Shown: positions 43,955 to 53,949, counted from the first letter of the stretch. The stretch: 64,000 nt of DNA from Flavobacteriales bacterium (GCA_947470515.1 CANITF010000003.1:62001-126000); one strand, 5' to 3'. The notes: generated from the letters alone by a model not told the origin. Translations and numbers: made by a program.

Positions 43955-45154
43955 TTATACCGTTCTTCCAGGATAAACTTTCAACGCTTCTTCTAAACAT
44001 ATTACTGCTTTGCTCAATGAATCTTGATTTAAGACATATGCAATACGTGCTTCTTGCTGACCTGCACCTTTGGTTGAATAAAATCCATTTGCAGGTGCCA
44101 TCATAACTGTTTGACCTTCAAATTCAAAGTCTTCTAATAACCACTGACAGAATTTTTCAGCATCGTCAACTGGGAATTTGGCCACACAATAAAATGCACC
44201 ACTTGGTTTTGGACAAAATACTCCTGGAATTTTATTTAACCCTTCAATCATAATGTTACGACGCTGCACATATTCTGCAACAACATTGTCAAAATAAGAT
44301 TGTGGAGTGTTCAAAGCCGCTTCTGAAGCAATTTGATCTATTGTTGGTGGAGAAAGACGAGCCTGACCAAATTTCAAAGCAGCAGCCATAATTTCTTTAT
44401 TCTTCGTGATTAATGCACCAATTCGAGCACCACACATTGAATAACGTTTTGAAACAGAATCAATCATGATGACATTTTCTTCTAAACCATCTAAGTTCAT
44501 AACTGAGAACGGGATCGCTCCGTCGTAACAGAATTCTCTGTAAACTTCATCTGCGAAAAGAATTAAATCATGCTTTAAAACAATAGCGCGTAATTGTTCT
44601 AGTTCTTCTTTAGAATATAAATATCCTGTAGGATTACCTGGATTACAAATGACAATTGCTTTGGTTTTAGAAGTGATTTTTTTCTCAATTTCTTCAACTG
44701 GAGGTAAAGCAAATCCTGTTTCAATTGTTGATATTACCGGAACAACATTGACTCCAGCCATTACAGCAAATCCATTGTAATTTGCATAAAATGGTTCTGG
44801 AATAATAACTTCATCACCTGGATTACAGGTAACCATAAATCCGAAAATCAACGCTTCTGAACCTCCTGTCGTAATTAAAATATCCTCAGGATTAACATTG
44901 ATTCCAGTTTTCTTGTAATATGCAGACAAACCGTTTCTGTAACTTTCAAATCCAGCTGAATGACTGTATTCTATTACTTTTCGGTCCATGTTTTTGATTG
45001 CATTTAAAGCAACTTCAGGAGTTTCAATATCTGGTTGACCAATATTTAAATGGTATACAATTTTTCCTTTAGCCTTTGCTGTTTCGGCATAAGGAACCAA
45101 TTTACGGATTGGTGAAGCAGGCATTTCTATTGCCTTTTGAGATAATTTTGGCAT
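43955..45154 (-). CDS. Pyridoxal-phosphate aminotransferase, class I/II
   Basis: This 399-residue protein has the fold-type I aminotransferase layout: NIGQPDIETP (about residues 36-45), NPGNPTGYLY (about 171-180), the phosphate-binding ADEVYREF and the Schiff-base lysine in DSVSKRYSMCGARIG (about 231-245). It resembles aspartate-type aminotransferases. The amino-acid substrate cannot be decided from sequence alone. It is a single-gene unit with its own terminator. Confidence 0.88.
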   Translation of the reverse strand: MPKLSQKAIEMPASPIRKLVPYAETAKAKGKIVYHLNIGQPDIETPEVALNAIKNMDRKVIEYSHSAGFESYRNGLSAYYKKTGINVNPEDILITTGGSEALIFGFMVTCNPGDEVIIPEPFYANYNGFAVMAGVNVVPVISTIETGFALPPVEEIEKKITSKTKAIVICNPGNPTGYLYSKEELEQLRAIVLKHDLILFADEVYREFCYDGAIPFSVMNLDGLEENVIMIDSVSKRYSMCGARIGALITKNKEIMAAALKFGQARLSPPTIDQIASEAALNTPQSYFDNVVAEYVQRRNIMIEGLNKIPGVFCPKPSGAFYCVAKFPVDDAEKFCQWLLEDFEFEGQTVMMAPANGFYSTKGAGQQEARIAYVLNQDSLSKAVICLEEALKVYPGRTV

Positions 45155-45235
45155 TTTTATTTTTATTAGTGGTCAAATTTACGTCAAATGTTCAAATTGT
45201 ACGGCTGTTTTGGTTTCTTTTTAGAACTTTGGAGT

Positions 45236-45985
45236 ATGAAAACGCTTTTGCCCTTCTTACTTCTTTTGTTATTTGTAGGATGTAAATCTGATTATACGCC
45301 AAATAAAGAATCAAAGAAAGCTAAAATTACAACATTTAAAGTTCGCAATAGTGCGAACAGTAGTGTAAATATAGATTCTGTTTTATTGCTGAACAATCTT
45401 GTCGACGTTCATTCCTTGAATAGTATTATTTGGTTTGATTTGAAATATACTACAACAGATAATTTCATGGGAATAAAATTATATGATCGAATTAATAAAC
45501 CCTATTTACAAAAAGATGTTGCAGAACGCCTTTCGAAATGTCAAGATTTTTTAACAGAAATTGATACTAGTTTCCATTTACTGATTTATGATGCTTTTCG
45601 TCCAGTTTCGATTCAAGAGAAAATGTGGAAGGCACTTGACTCAATTCCAAGCAAAGAACGCGGTAAATATGTTTCTAATCCATTAAATAAAAGTTTACAT
45701 AATTTTGGAGCTTCTGTTGATTTGACTATTTGTAATTCAAAAAGAATTCCATTAGATATGGGAGCCGGTTTCGATGAGTTTAAATCAATTGCACATCCCA
45801 ATATGGAAAATTATTACCTCTCGACGGGCGAATTGACATTGAAACAATTGGAAAACAGAAAGTTGTTGAGAAAAGTTATGCGTTCTCAAGCATTTAGAAA
45901 TTTACCAACTGAATGGTGGCATTTTAATGCATGTTCTAGAAAGGATGCTCTTTTAAAATATGATGCACTAGAAACTGAACCGTGA
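45236..45985 (+). CDS. VanX-like D-alanyl-D-alanine dipeptidase lipoprotein
   Basis: The ATG at 45236 gives 249 residues with a lipoprotein signal ending at the lipobox LFVGC, so the mature protein is anchored to a membrane. The M15D zinc site is complete: DAFRPVSIQ (about residues 119-127), SLHNFGASVDL (His and Asp, about 152-162) and EWWHFN (about 222-227). It should hydrolyse D-Ala-D-Ala in the periplasm. A role in recycling cell wall is likelier than vancomycin resistance, as no van ligase or sensor genes are near. Confidence 0.88.
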   Translation: MKTLLPFLLLLLFVGCKSDYTPNKESKKAKITTFKVRNSANSSVNIDSVLLLNNLVDVHSLNSIIWFDLKYTTTDNFMGIKLYDRINKPYLQKDVAERLSKCQDFLTEIDTSFHLLIYDAFRPVSIQEKMWKALDSIPSKERGKYVSNPLNKSLHNFGASVDLTICNSKRIPLDMGAGFDEFKSIAHPNMENYYLSTGELTLKQLENRKLLRKVMRSQAFRNLPTEWWHFNACSRKDALLKYDALETEP

Positions 45986-45995
45986 TAAGGAAGCT

Positions 45996-47975
45996 TTATT
46001 TTTTAATTATTCTTCTACTAATCTGCTCAGAATTCTTCTCTGAAATAACTTCAAATAGATATGATCCACTTGAGAAGTTTTCGATATTCAAAAAATAATT
46101 ATCCTTGAAATTTTCTGTCAAGATCATTCTACCTTTTGGATCAAATACATTCAGAATATAATTACCTTGATTAATCATATTGATGGATATCTGATTCTCC
46201 GTTGGATTTGGAAAAATGCTTATCTCATTATCTTTAGTGTCTTCAGATAATTCAGCATAAGCAACAAATGTTGGATCGTTTACTGGAATTCCTGCATTGT
46301 TGATAATCCAATTATTAGGATCGATAGAAACTACCGCTGTAACAAGTCCTATATTTTCTATAAAGAACTGATTTGAATTAGAATTTATATCAAATCGAAT
46401 AGTTGTGTCACTTAAACCACTTCTTGAAAATTTAATTTCTAAAGGATTTGTAAACGTTGGGGTAACACTTGACATTGATGCCGTATGCGTTATTTCAAGC
46501 ACTAAATTAGTCCCCATTGCATTCCAACGTGAGTCATAAATTGGGAAACCTTCGCCAAAATACCATTCCTGGAAGAAATTCGTTAGATCGATTCCTGTCG
46601 CAACTTCAAATGTGTTTTTGAGGTCTAAACCAATCGCAACACTATCATGAAATTGAATTTGAAAATCACGCAATGTTTGAAAAAATAAATTATCATTATT
46701 GACGATGTGACGCAACGTATGAATAATAGACGCACCTTTTTTGTATGTCAATCGGCTATTATAGATTCTGGCAATATCCAATGTGTCAGTGAACCAAATA
46801 CTTCCACCATATACAGTTTTCACTGAGTTATGCCATCCTGACATCAAAGCAGCCTTTTCAGATGGATACATGTTTTCCAGCATTAAATATTCTGAATAAG
46901 TAGCAAATCCTTCGCTTAACCATACGTCAGAAAATGAAGCAATTCCGATATCATCTCCCCACCACGAATGTGCCAATTCATGAGCAGTAATTTTCTTTTC
47001 AAAAACACCAATTGTTGTCATTGTTTGATGTTCCATTCCTCCACCCAAAGGAGCAACACATTGTCCATATTTTTCATTCGAAAAAGGATAAAGGCCATAT
47101 AAATCAGAATATAATTCAAGGAAAGAAGGTACTAAGTCACATTGTGCAGTTATGGAAGGTAAAGTAGAAGTATTTCCGTAGATGTAATTTTGAATCAAAA
47201 CTGAATCTCCCGGCATTTGAGTTGGGTGAGCGTAAACAGAATATTCAGTATATGGAGCAATAGTGGCACAAATCAAATAATACAAAATTGGATTTCTTTC
47301 TTTCCATTCATAACGAGTTGTCCCATTTCCAAGATCCACAACATTTTCTAAAACGCCATTTGAACCAACTTTGCAAGTCGATGGAACCGTAATATTTACA
47401 GAACTGCTATCAGCTTTATCTTTTAAAATTTGTTTACATGGAAACCATTCATGTGCAAGAAAAGGACAAGAAACAGTCCATGTGATTCGGTCGGACATAG
47501 AAGCAGCATACGCATTTGTTACACCACTGCCACCGAATGGATTCGATCCCGGATTTGGCGGTGTCCCTGAATAATCGACTTCAATTATAAATGAAAAATT
47601 GGCTGACTCATTGATTGGAATTTTTAAGACAGAATTTGTTCTATTATAAGGTGTTGAAACGCCGTTAAGCCTAATTTCAGAAATTATCAATGTGGGAAAT
47701 AACTCTAATACTACAGAATCCAAATTGTCGATCGTTTTAGCATGGATAAATGCTGTTCCGCTGACATCTGTATTCAAATTCGACATGTTCAAATCCAATT
47801 GATAGAAATGAACATCGTATTTATTTGCTTCAGATTCTTCAATAGGAGTAAGGGTTTTGATACCTGCTCCTAGGGATTTACTACCTTTTAAATCCGCACA
47901 ACTTTGAACTTCTTCTTGGGCAGAGATTGCCACTCCAATAAATAAACAAAGTACAAGGATTAAAGCTGATTTCAT
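45996..47975 (-). CDS. Secreted M1-family aminopeptidase with T9SS sorting domain (copy 1)
   Basis: This 659-residue protein has a signal peptide (to about residue 19), an N-terminal beta-saddle domain and a catalytic domain. The exopeptidase motif GGGMEHQTMTT (about residues 311-321) and the zinc site HELAHSWWGD followed 18 residues later by the WLSEGFA glutamate (about 331-356) are intact. The end is a type A T9SS sorting domain (IFPNPTENQIS start). It should trim amino acids from extracellular peptides. It lies 11 bp after a paralogue and converges with the VanX-like gene. Confidence 0.92.
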   Translation of the reverse strand: MKSALILVLCLFIGVAISAQEEVQSCADLKGSKSLGAGIKTLTPIEESEANKYDVHFYQLDLNMSNLNTDVSGTAFIHAKTIDNLDSVVLELFPTLIISEIRLNGVSTPYNRTNSVLKIPINESANFSFIIEVDYSGTPPNPGSNPFGGSGVTNAYAASMSDRITWTVSCPFLAHEWFPCKQILKDKADSSSVNITVPSTCKVGSNGVLENVVDLGNGTTRYEWKERNPILYYLICATIAPYTEYSVYAHPTQMPGDSVLIQNYIYGNTSTLPSITAQCDLVPSFLELYSDLYGLYPFSNEKYGQCVAPLGGGMEHQTMTTIGVFEKKITAHELAHSWWGDDIGIASFSDVWLSEGFATYSEYLMLENMYPSEKAALMSGWHNSVKTVYGGSIWFTDTLDIARIYNSRLTYKKGASIIHTLRHIVNNDNLFFQTLRDFQIQFHDSVAIGLDLKNTFEVATGIDLTNFFQEWYFGEGFPIYDSRWNAMGTNLVLEITHTASMSSVTPTFTNPLEIKFSRSGLSDTTIRFDINSNSNQFFIENIGLVTAVVSIDPNNWIINNAGIPVNDPTFVAYAELSEDTKDNEISIFPNPTENQISINMINQGNYILNVFDPKGRMILTENFKDNYFLNIENFSSGSYLFEVISEKNSEQISRRIIKK

Positions 47976-47986
47976 TAAAATAAAAA

Positions 47987-49960
47987 TTAATTTTTCTGAA
48001 CCTTTTCGATTTTGATTAGTGTGTCATTCAATTCAAAAACGAACAAATAGGTTCCTGATCGATATTCTTCTAATGAGATTTTTGTTGAATTTGAAATAAT
48101 GGATTTTTTAAGAACTTTACCGTTCAAATCAGTTATTTTCAGTGAACAATTAATCATCTCATTTGGCAAATTTACTTGAACTGTTCCGGCTGTTGGATTT
48201 GGAAAAATGGTAATTAAAGCAGTTGAAGAAAACTCACCGATTTCAGTATAAAAATTAGCGTCATTGACATTCGTTCCAACTTGATTAATAATCCAGTTAT
48301 TTGGATCAATTGCCACAATGTTTGTAACTGCCCCAATATTTGGAAGGTAGTATTGCGTAGAATTTCCAGTGATATCAAAACGAATTGTAGTATCTGCTTG
48401 ACTCGTTCTTGAAAATTTAATTTCAATTGGATTCGTGAAAGTTGGAGTTACACTTGGTTTTGATGCAGTATGTGTAATCTCGAAATTCAAGTTATTTCCA
48501 ACTGCATGTCTGCGTGTGGAATAAGTAGGATAACCTTCTCCGAAGTACCATTCATTGAACATATTGGTGAAATCTATTCCACTTACTGCTTCTAGTTCGG
48601 CTTTAACATCCAATCCTTTAGCTACGCTATCAGCGAATATCGTTTGATAATTTCTTAATGCTTGAAAGAATTGAGTATCGTTATTTACCATAAAACGCAT
48701 AGTATGAATAATAGACGATCCTTTATCATATGTCAATCGACCACTAAAGATTCGTGTTTCATTTAAGCTATCTAAAACCCAAACACTTCCTCCAAGTGAA
48801 CTCATCACATTCGTATGAACATCCAACATGTACTGATCTTTTTCAGCTGGATATAAATTTTCAATCATTAAAAAATCAAGGTAAGAAGCAAATCCTTCAT
48901 TTACCCAAATATCAGCCCAAGAAGCGCAAGTAACATGATCACCAAACCACATATGACCAAGTTCATGTGCAGTTAAACTTTTCTCAAAGTAACCTTGGGT
49001 TGTCATTGTTTGATGCTCCATTCCACCTGAAAGTGGTGCCATACAATGACCGTATTTTTGATCATCAAAAGGATAAGGCCCTACTAAAGTTGCAAACAAT
49101 TCCATGAAATCTGCAGTTTCATTTATATCTGCTTGGAAATTGGGTAACGTTGCCGGATTGTCGTAAATATAATTTTGAATCAATACTGGAGCCGGTGACC
49201 CAACAGGATTAGCATAAACATTGTATTCAACGTAACGCGCAACTGCCACTGAAATAAGATAATAATCAATTAAATGTGTGTTTTTCCATTCATATCGAGA
49301 GGTGCCATTCCCTAAGTTAACAACGTTTTCTAGCAAACCATTTGAACCTGCTTTACAAGGATTAGGAACGGTAATTTTAACAGAACTGCTATCTGCTTTA
49401 TCTGTAAGAGATTGCTTACACGGCCACCATTCATATGCTGAAAAAGGTTGTGACAAAGACCAGGTTACCTCATTCCCCCATGATGGTGAATTGGCATTCG
49501 ACATCCCCGCACCACCTAATGGATTTGTAGCAGCAGTTGGAGGAGTACCATTATAATCTATAGCTATTATAAATGACTGTCCTGAACTTGCATTTACAGG
49601 TGCTTTAACAGCAGATAAATTTCTTGAAAAAGTAACAGGAGTGCCATTCACTCTAATTTGAGTAATCGTCATTGTCTGAAACAATTCAAATAAAGCAGAA
49701 TCTAAAGCCATATTTGCCGTAGCATGAATTTCAACTGTACCTCCAATGTCAGTAGATAAATTATCCATTTCAACATCCAAGGTATAAAAATGCACGTTGT
49801 ATTTTTCTGATTGTGCAATTTGAGCGACAGTCAAAGTGTTACTTTTTGCTATTTGAGATCCTTTAATGTCTCTTTTATAGCAGTGAGTTGAATTTTCGTT
49901 TTGGGAGAAAGAGATAAGCGTTGACAATCCGAAAACGCAAGGAAGTATTAATTTTTTCAT
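47987..49960 (-). CDS. Secreted M1-family aminopeptidase with T9SS sorting domain (copy 2)
   Basis: This 657-residue paralogue of the next gene has the same domain order and intact motifs: GGMEHQTMTT, HELGHMWFGD and WVNEGFASY. Its T9SS sorting tail (IFPNPTAGTV) has diverged more than the catalytic part. The pair is a tandem duplication, probably cotranscribed with this copy first. The gap before it (49961-50211) holds no gene or clear signal. Confidence 0.92.
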   Translation of the reverse strand: MKKLILPCVFGLSTLISFSQNENSTHCYKRDIKGSQIAKSNTLTVAQIAQSEKYNVHFYTLDVEMDNLSTDIGGTVEIHATANMALDSALFELFQTMTITQIRVNGTPVTFSRNLSAVKAPVNASSGQSFIIAIDYNGTPPTAATNPLGGAGMSNANSPSWGNEVTWSLSQPFSAYEWWPCKQSLTDKADSSSVKITVPNPCKAGSNGLLENVVNLGNGTSRYEWKNTHLIDYYLISVAVARYVEYNVYANPVGSPAPVLIQNYIYDNPATLPNFQADINETADFMELFATLVGPYPFDDQKYGHCMAPLSGGMEHQTMTTQGYFEKSLTAHELGHMWFGDHVTCASWADIWVNEGFASYLDFLMIENLYPAEKDQYMLDVHTNVMSSLGGSVWVLDSLNETRIFSGRLTYDKGSSIIHTMRFMVNNDTQFFQALRNYQTIFADSVAKGLDVKAELEAVSGIDFTNMFNEWYFGEGYPTYSTRRHAVGNNLNFEITHTASKPSVTPTFTNPIEIKFSRTSQADTTIRFDITGNSTQYYLPNIGAVTNIVAIDPNNWIINQVGTNVNDANFYTEIGEFSSTALITIFPNPTAGTVQVNLPNEMINCSLKITDLNGKVLKKSIISNSTKISLEEYRSGTYLFVFELNDTLIKIEKVQKN

Positions 49961-50211
49961 AATTCTAGTTTATGCAACTAAATTAAGAAATTCTATTTGA
50001 AACTTTTAACTTTTTTGTTTTGGTGGTTGAGATGAAGTAGGAGCGGTTTATTCAAGATGATAATTACAAAATTGTCTAACTCATATGAGTAACAGTAATT
50101 GAAGAATTAAAAACAACAAATCCTTTAGTTCTTTTGTCAGCGTTTTCAGCGGAAATTGTTTTTATATTATTACTATCTAATATTTAATGAATACAAAATC
50201 AAGTCGAATTA

Positions 50212-50652
50212 TCAACGTATCATGTCCTCTTCCAAAATCCGTATAAAATGAAATCCTTTCGGTCCAAAACCTTCATTGTAAAAGAATTTATGCGCTTTGA
50301 AATTAGCCGTATAAGAATCTAAAGCCATCATTGAACAACCTTCTTCTTTCGCTTTTTCATTGAGGTAGTTGAAGATTAATTTGCCTACACCTCGAGAACG
50401 AAATTTAGAGGAAACAACCATATTATCAATTTCCAAATATTTACCACACCATAATTTTGTACCTATCCAATAGCCTGCAATTCCCAGACAATCGTCTCCT
50501 TCAAAAACAGCTACTTGACCATATTTATTATTTGGAATCATCGCCGTTAAATCTGTATCGTAATCTTCTAATGTCAATGAAGGATAAAGCTCTTGCATGA
50601 CGGATAAATAATTCAACATTTCCGCTTTTCCATCTAATTCTCGAACAATCAT
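50212..50652 (-). CDS. GNAT-family N-acetyltransferase
   Basis: This 146-residue protein has a GNAT fold with the acetyl-CoA loop SKFRSRGVGKLIFNYL (about residues 82-97) and a C-terminal FYNEGF motif (about 127-132). The acceptor is unknown. Its start overlaps the stop codon of the S9 peptidase gene by 4 bp, so the two are coupled. Confidence 0.85.
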   Translation of the reverse strand: MIVRELDGKAEMLNYLSVMQELYPSLTLEDYDTDLTAMIPNNKYGQVAVFEGDDCLGIAGYWIGTKLWCGKYLEIDNMVVSSKFRSRGVGKLIFNYLNEKAKEEGCSMMALDSYTANFKAHKFFYNEGFGPKGFHFIRILEEDMIR

Positions 50653-52997
50653 TTTGCGTGTTTTATTATTAATTCTGTATAAAATAACTCATATATTCTG
50701 CGGTACTCATCATTCCAAGAATAACTTTCTTTGAATCCATGTGCTTCAACAGGAAATACCGCTAATTCCCAGTTTTCTTTTCCTAATTCAATAAAGCGTT
50801 GACTCAAACGAACAACATCTTGAAATTGAACATTGTCGTCAACCATTCCATGAAGCATCAACAATTTTCCTTGCAATTGGTTCGCATAATAAATTGGTGA
50901 ACTCTTTTTATATGCTTCAGGATCAGTTCCAGGATAATTTAAAATGTTGCTCGTGTATTCGTGGTTATAATGCGCCCAATCAGTCACCGATCTTAATGCT
51001 GCAGCACAAGGAAATTCAGTTGGTGTTGTGAGCATCGCCATAAGTGAAATAAAACCACCATAAGAGCCTCCATAAATTCCAATTCGTGAGGAATCAATAC
51101 CGAAATTGTTGACCAAGTAATCTTTTCCATCCAAATGATCTTGTAAATCACGTCCGCCCATGTGACGATAAATCGCCGTTCTGTAAGCACGACCATAACC
51201 TTCACTCGCTCGGTAATCGATATCTAATACTGTAAAACCATTGTCAACGAGTAAATTATGGAACATGTATTCTCTGTAATAATTGCTCCAATAATTATGA
51301 GCGTTTTGAAGATAACCAGCACCGTGTACAAAAATGACAGCAGCTTTGTTTTTATCTTTTACTTCAGGTTCATACAATCTCGTATAAACATCCACGCCAT
51401 CAGATGCTTTAAACGTTGTTACTTGTGGTTTTTTCCATGCATACGCATTAAATTCTTTGGTTGTTGAATTGGTGATTCTCGTCATTTTAGCATCCGGAAC
51501 ATTCGATGCGGTATACAATTCCCAAGGTTGATTTTTGTATGAATAACGAATGGCCAGTGTTTTTTCGTCAGGAGAAATGGAAACTTCATGTGCACCATCA
51601 GTAGTTAAGATTGGAACTGTTTTTTGAGGAATGATATCATAACGGAGGAAATCGCGGTTTCCAGGATGAGAACGATTGCATATAATGTAGAATTTACTTC
51701 CATCATTTGAAAGCTGAACATTATGAACTTCCCATTTACCAGAAGTCAATTGCTTTTTTTCTTTTAGTTTAATAGAGTAGGTATACAAATGAGAATATCC
51801 AGTTTCTTCCGATTGAAAATAAACCGTCTGACCATCATTCATCCAACCCAAAGTACCTTCTTCTGCATTCCAACCAGAGATTCCTGGTCCACCAATCCAA
51901 GCTTCGTCGTGCTGATGTTCAATTTCAAATACTTGATTCGTTGTTAAATCGATTAAAACAATCCAACGGTCTTTGTTGTCGTATGAACGAATGTCACATG
52001 CTGCAAAACTATTCGCACTAGAAAACTTCAAAGAATGCATGATAATTTTTCTGTCCTTTTCATAAGGTGTTGCATCATTGAAATAGCCTGGTTTTTTACG
52101 GATATCCGTCAACTTAGAAAAGTCAATTAGAATGACAGTATCATTTTCAATTGAATAAATTCCCAATCGGTGACTTGGATCTTCATCACTCACCTTTGCT
52201 CGAGCTGGACTTGTATATGTATGTCCGTCAGCTGCAATGTGATTTTCAACATGTGTTTCCTTTTCTTTTGGGTATTCAGAAATTCTAAATCCCACGAAAC
52301 GATTGTCGGGTGAAATTTGGATGTTGTCAATTGCATCTTCTCCAAAATAGTATGATTCAGGAAATTTATAAATGGTTGTTTCCTGTGCTTTGCGCCAATC
52401 CTTGCGTTCCTTTTTGTCTTGTAAGTATTCAAAAAGTTCGATTTCTTCTTTTGTCACGAATGTTTTATCCTTTTTCACAGGTTTTTCTTCCCCAGGTTGA
52501 AAATTGGTGAGTTGAATGATTGTTCCTGCTATTGCATTATAAGAATACACGTTATTTTCTTGCTGAAAGCAAATGATGTTTTCATTTTTTGTTCGTTGAA
52601 TATTATAAATAGGCGAGGATGATTGATAAATTAACGTTGAAATTTTTGTCTTCTTATCATAAGCAACCAATGCTCCTTCAATGCTATAATAATTTATAAG
52701 ATTGTTTCTTTGGGTATAGTCAAATTCAATGATTGATTTAGGATCTGCTTTGGCAGTAATATTTGTTTTGCCATTGAAAAGATGAGCATACGTTGAATTT
52801 CCAAGTTCATTTTGTGGATTCCATTCAAAGAAAATAGTTTTTCCGTCTGCACTCCATCTAATGTTCTCTGGAAGATTCCCAACGAACTCATTTCCTTTCA
52901 TGATTTCTTTAATAGAAAGGGAAGAATTGTTTGGAACAGTTTGACAATAAACACTCTGATAGGAGAGGATTAGAATTGGAAGAAGGAACTTGAACAT
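50649..52997 (-). CDS. S9-family serine peptidase (prolyl oligopeptidase-like)
   Basis: This 782-residue secreted protein has a signal peptide (to about residue 18), a beta-propeller region of WD-like PD40 repeats (about 40-500) and a C-terminal alpha/beta hydrolase domain. The catalytic serine is in GIYGGSYGGF (about residues 653-662), the aspartate in MVDDNVQF (about 731-738) and the histidine in EAHGF (about 763-767). It likely cleaves peptides after proline or a related residue in the periplasm. It is the first gene of a two-gene unit with the GNAT gene. Confidence 0.9.
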   Translation of the reverse strand: MFKFLLPILILSYQSVYCQTVPNNSSLSIKEIMKGNEFVGNLPENIRWSADGKTIFFEWNPQNELGNSTYAHLFNGKTNITAKADPKSIIEFDYTQRNNLINYYSIEGALVAYDKKTKISTLIYQSSSPIYNIQRTKNENIICFQQENNVYSYNAIAGTIIQLTNFQPGEEKPVKKDKTFVTKEEIELFEYLQDKKERKDWRKAQETTIYKFPESYYFGEDAIDNIQISPDNRFVGFRISEYPKEKETHVENHIAADGHTYTSPARAKVSDEDPSHRLGIYSIENDTVILIDFSKLTDIRKKPGYFNDATPYEKDRKIIMHSLKFSSANSFAACDIRSYDNKDRWIVLIDLTTNQVFEIEHQHDEAWIGGPGISGWNAEEGTLGWMNDGQTVYFQSEETGYSHLYTYSIKLKEKKQLTSGKWEVHNVQLSNDGSKFYIICNRSHPGNRDFLRYDIIPQKTVPILTTDGAHEVSISPDEKTLAIRYSYKNQPWELYTASNVPDAKMTRITNSTTKEFNAYAWKKPQVTTFKASDGVDVYTRLYEPEVKDKNKAAVIFVHGAGYLQNAHNYWSNYYREYMFHNLLVDNGFTVLDIDYRASEGYGRAYRTAIYRHMGGRDLQDHLDGKDYLVNNFGIDSSRIGIYGGSYGGFISLMAMLTTPTEFPCAAALRSVTDWAHYNHEYTSNILNYPGTDPEAYKKSSPIYYANQLQGKLLMLHGMVDDNVQFQDVVRLSQRFIELGKENWELAVFPVEAHGFKESYSWNDEYRRIYELFYTELIIKHAK

Positions 52998-53336
52998 GTA
53001 AAAATCGTTTTTGTAAAAATAAGTATTTTACGGTTGGAATTGACTCTAGAGAACTGTAAATATCTTTAAGAAGTGATGATGAAACAAAATCTAAACTGAA
53101 AATAATTACGATCGGATTAAAATTTCAAGCTGATTGTAAAAGATGAGTGAGTAGTATAAATAAAATAATAAAAAGATGATAAATGTTTAAAAAATAATCT
53201 TAATTTAGGTTAGAAATTAATCAAAAATAAATGAAGAGTAAAAAATGTCTTAACTGTGATTCTGTATGATTCATTTGATTAGTTTGATTTTGAGGGGATA
53301 GGGAGGAGGTTGGAATAGATTTTAAAATATTCAAAT
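52998..53336. other. Intergenic stretch upstream of the GxxExxY gene
   Basis: This AT-rich stretch holds no convincing gene. Its right part (53247-53291) is the left inverted repeat of the GxxExxY cassette. The left part may carry the promoter of the reverse-strand S9 peptidase, but no confident -7 element was found. Confidence 0.5.
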
Positions 53337-53811
53337 ATGATTGATAACAATTACAAACATTCAGAATTGACATCCAAAGTTATCGGCTGTGCAATGCGTG
53401 TTCATTCAACTTTAGGTAATGGCTTTCAAGAAGTGATTTATCAACGTGCTTTACAAATAGAAATGTCTATGGCCGATATTTCATTTTCTCGTGAGTTTGA
53501 GATGCCTATTCATTATAGGAACCAACACATCGGAACAAGAAGAGTTGATTTTTTAGTAGATGAAATATTATCAGTCGAAATTAAAGCAACTACAAAAGTA
53601 GAAGATGTTCATTTTGCACAAGCAATCAATTATTTGGAAGCTTATAATTTAGAAACAGGGCTATTAATTAATTTCGGAGAAAGAAGCTTAAATTTTAAGA
53701 GATTGAATAATAAGAAGTTTGTAGAAACGGAAAATGTTTAAACTGTAATTTTGAAATGCTCGTTTTAAAATCATAACTAATCATTTTAATCAAAAGAATC
53801 ACAGTTCAGAC
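53247..53811. mobile_element. GxxExxY gene cassette bounded by ~45-bp inverted repeats
   Basis: The left repeat (53247-53291) starts GTCTTAACTGTGATTCT. The right repeat (53767-53811), read on the reverse strand, starts GTCTGAACTGTGATTCT. They align over 45 bp with about six mismatches and two 1-nt gaps, and both end in TGATTTT. Each arm is built from GATT words spaced about 9-10 nt apart. The 565-bp unit contains only the GxxExxY gene. No target-site duplication is evident and there is no transposase, so calling it mobile is inference. Confidence 0.5.
53337..53741 (+). CDS. GxxExxY protein (PD-(D/E)XK-like)
   Basis: This 134-residue protein shows the name-giving GFQEVIY (about residues 25-31) near its N-terminus. 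Its middle has VDFLVDEILSVEIKA (about 71-85), which matches the D-x(n)-ExK core of PD-(D/E)XK nucleases. No function is established for the family. The gene is flanked by the inverted repeats described for the cassette. Confidence 0.85.
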   Translation: MIDNNYKHSELTSKVIGCAMRVHSTLGNGFQEVIYQRALQIEMSMADISFSREFEMPIHYRNQHIGTRRVDFLVDEILSVEIKATTKVEDVHFAQAINYLEAYNLETGLLINFGERSLNFKRLNNKKFVETENV

Positions 53812-53882
53812 AATGGGAGTGGGAGTTTTTAGAAAATCTAAAATAATTCTGAATCCCGAATTTCAAATTCCAAATTAAATAC

Positions 53883-53929
53883 TATCTTTGCACCCTTAAA
53901 TTAATTTATAAACCGGGGTTTCGAACCCC
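53883..53929 (+). promoter_or_regulatory. rpsP promoter -7 element and leader hairpin
   Basis: TATCTTTG (53883-53890) matches the Bacteroidota -7 element strongly; no clear -33 TTTG is seen. Downstream, GGGGTT-TCG-AACCCC (53915-53929) forms a stable 6-bp hairpin in the 5' leader, 20 bp before the rpsP start codon. It is far too GC-rich to be chance background and may bind a regulator or ribosomal protein. It also looks like a tRNA T-arm, but no tRNA surrounds it. Confidence 0.5.
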
Positions 53930-53949
53930 ACATTGTAAAAACAAAAATT

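Noticed and set aside
45236-45985. Vancomycin resistance gene
   Set aside because: The VanX-like peptidase is a lipoprotein with no vanA, vanH or sensor genes nearby; cell-wall recycling is likelier.
53911-53935. tRNA fragment upstream of rpsP
   Set aside because: Only a T-arm-like hairpin is present; no acceptor, D or anticodon stems could be found around it.
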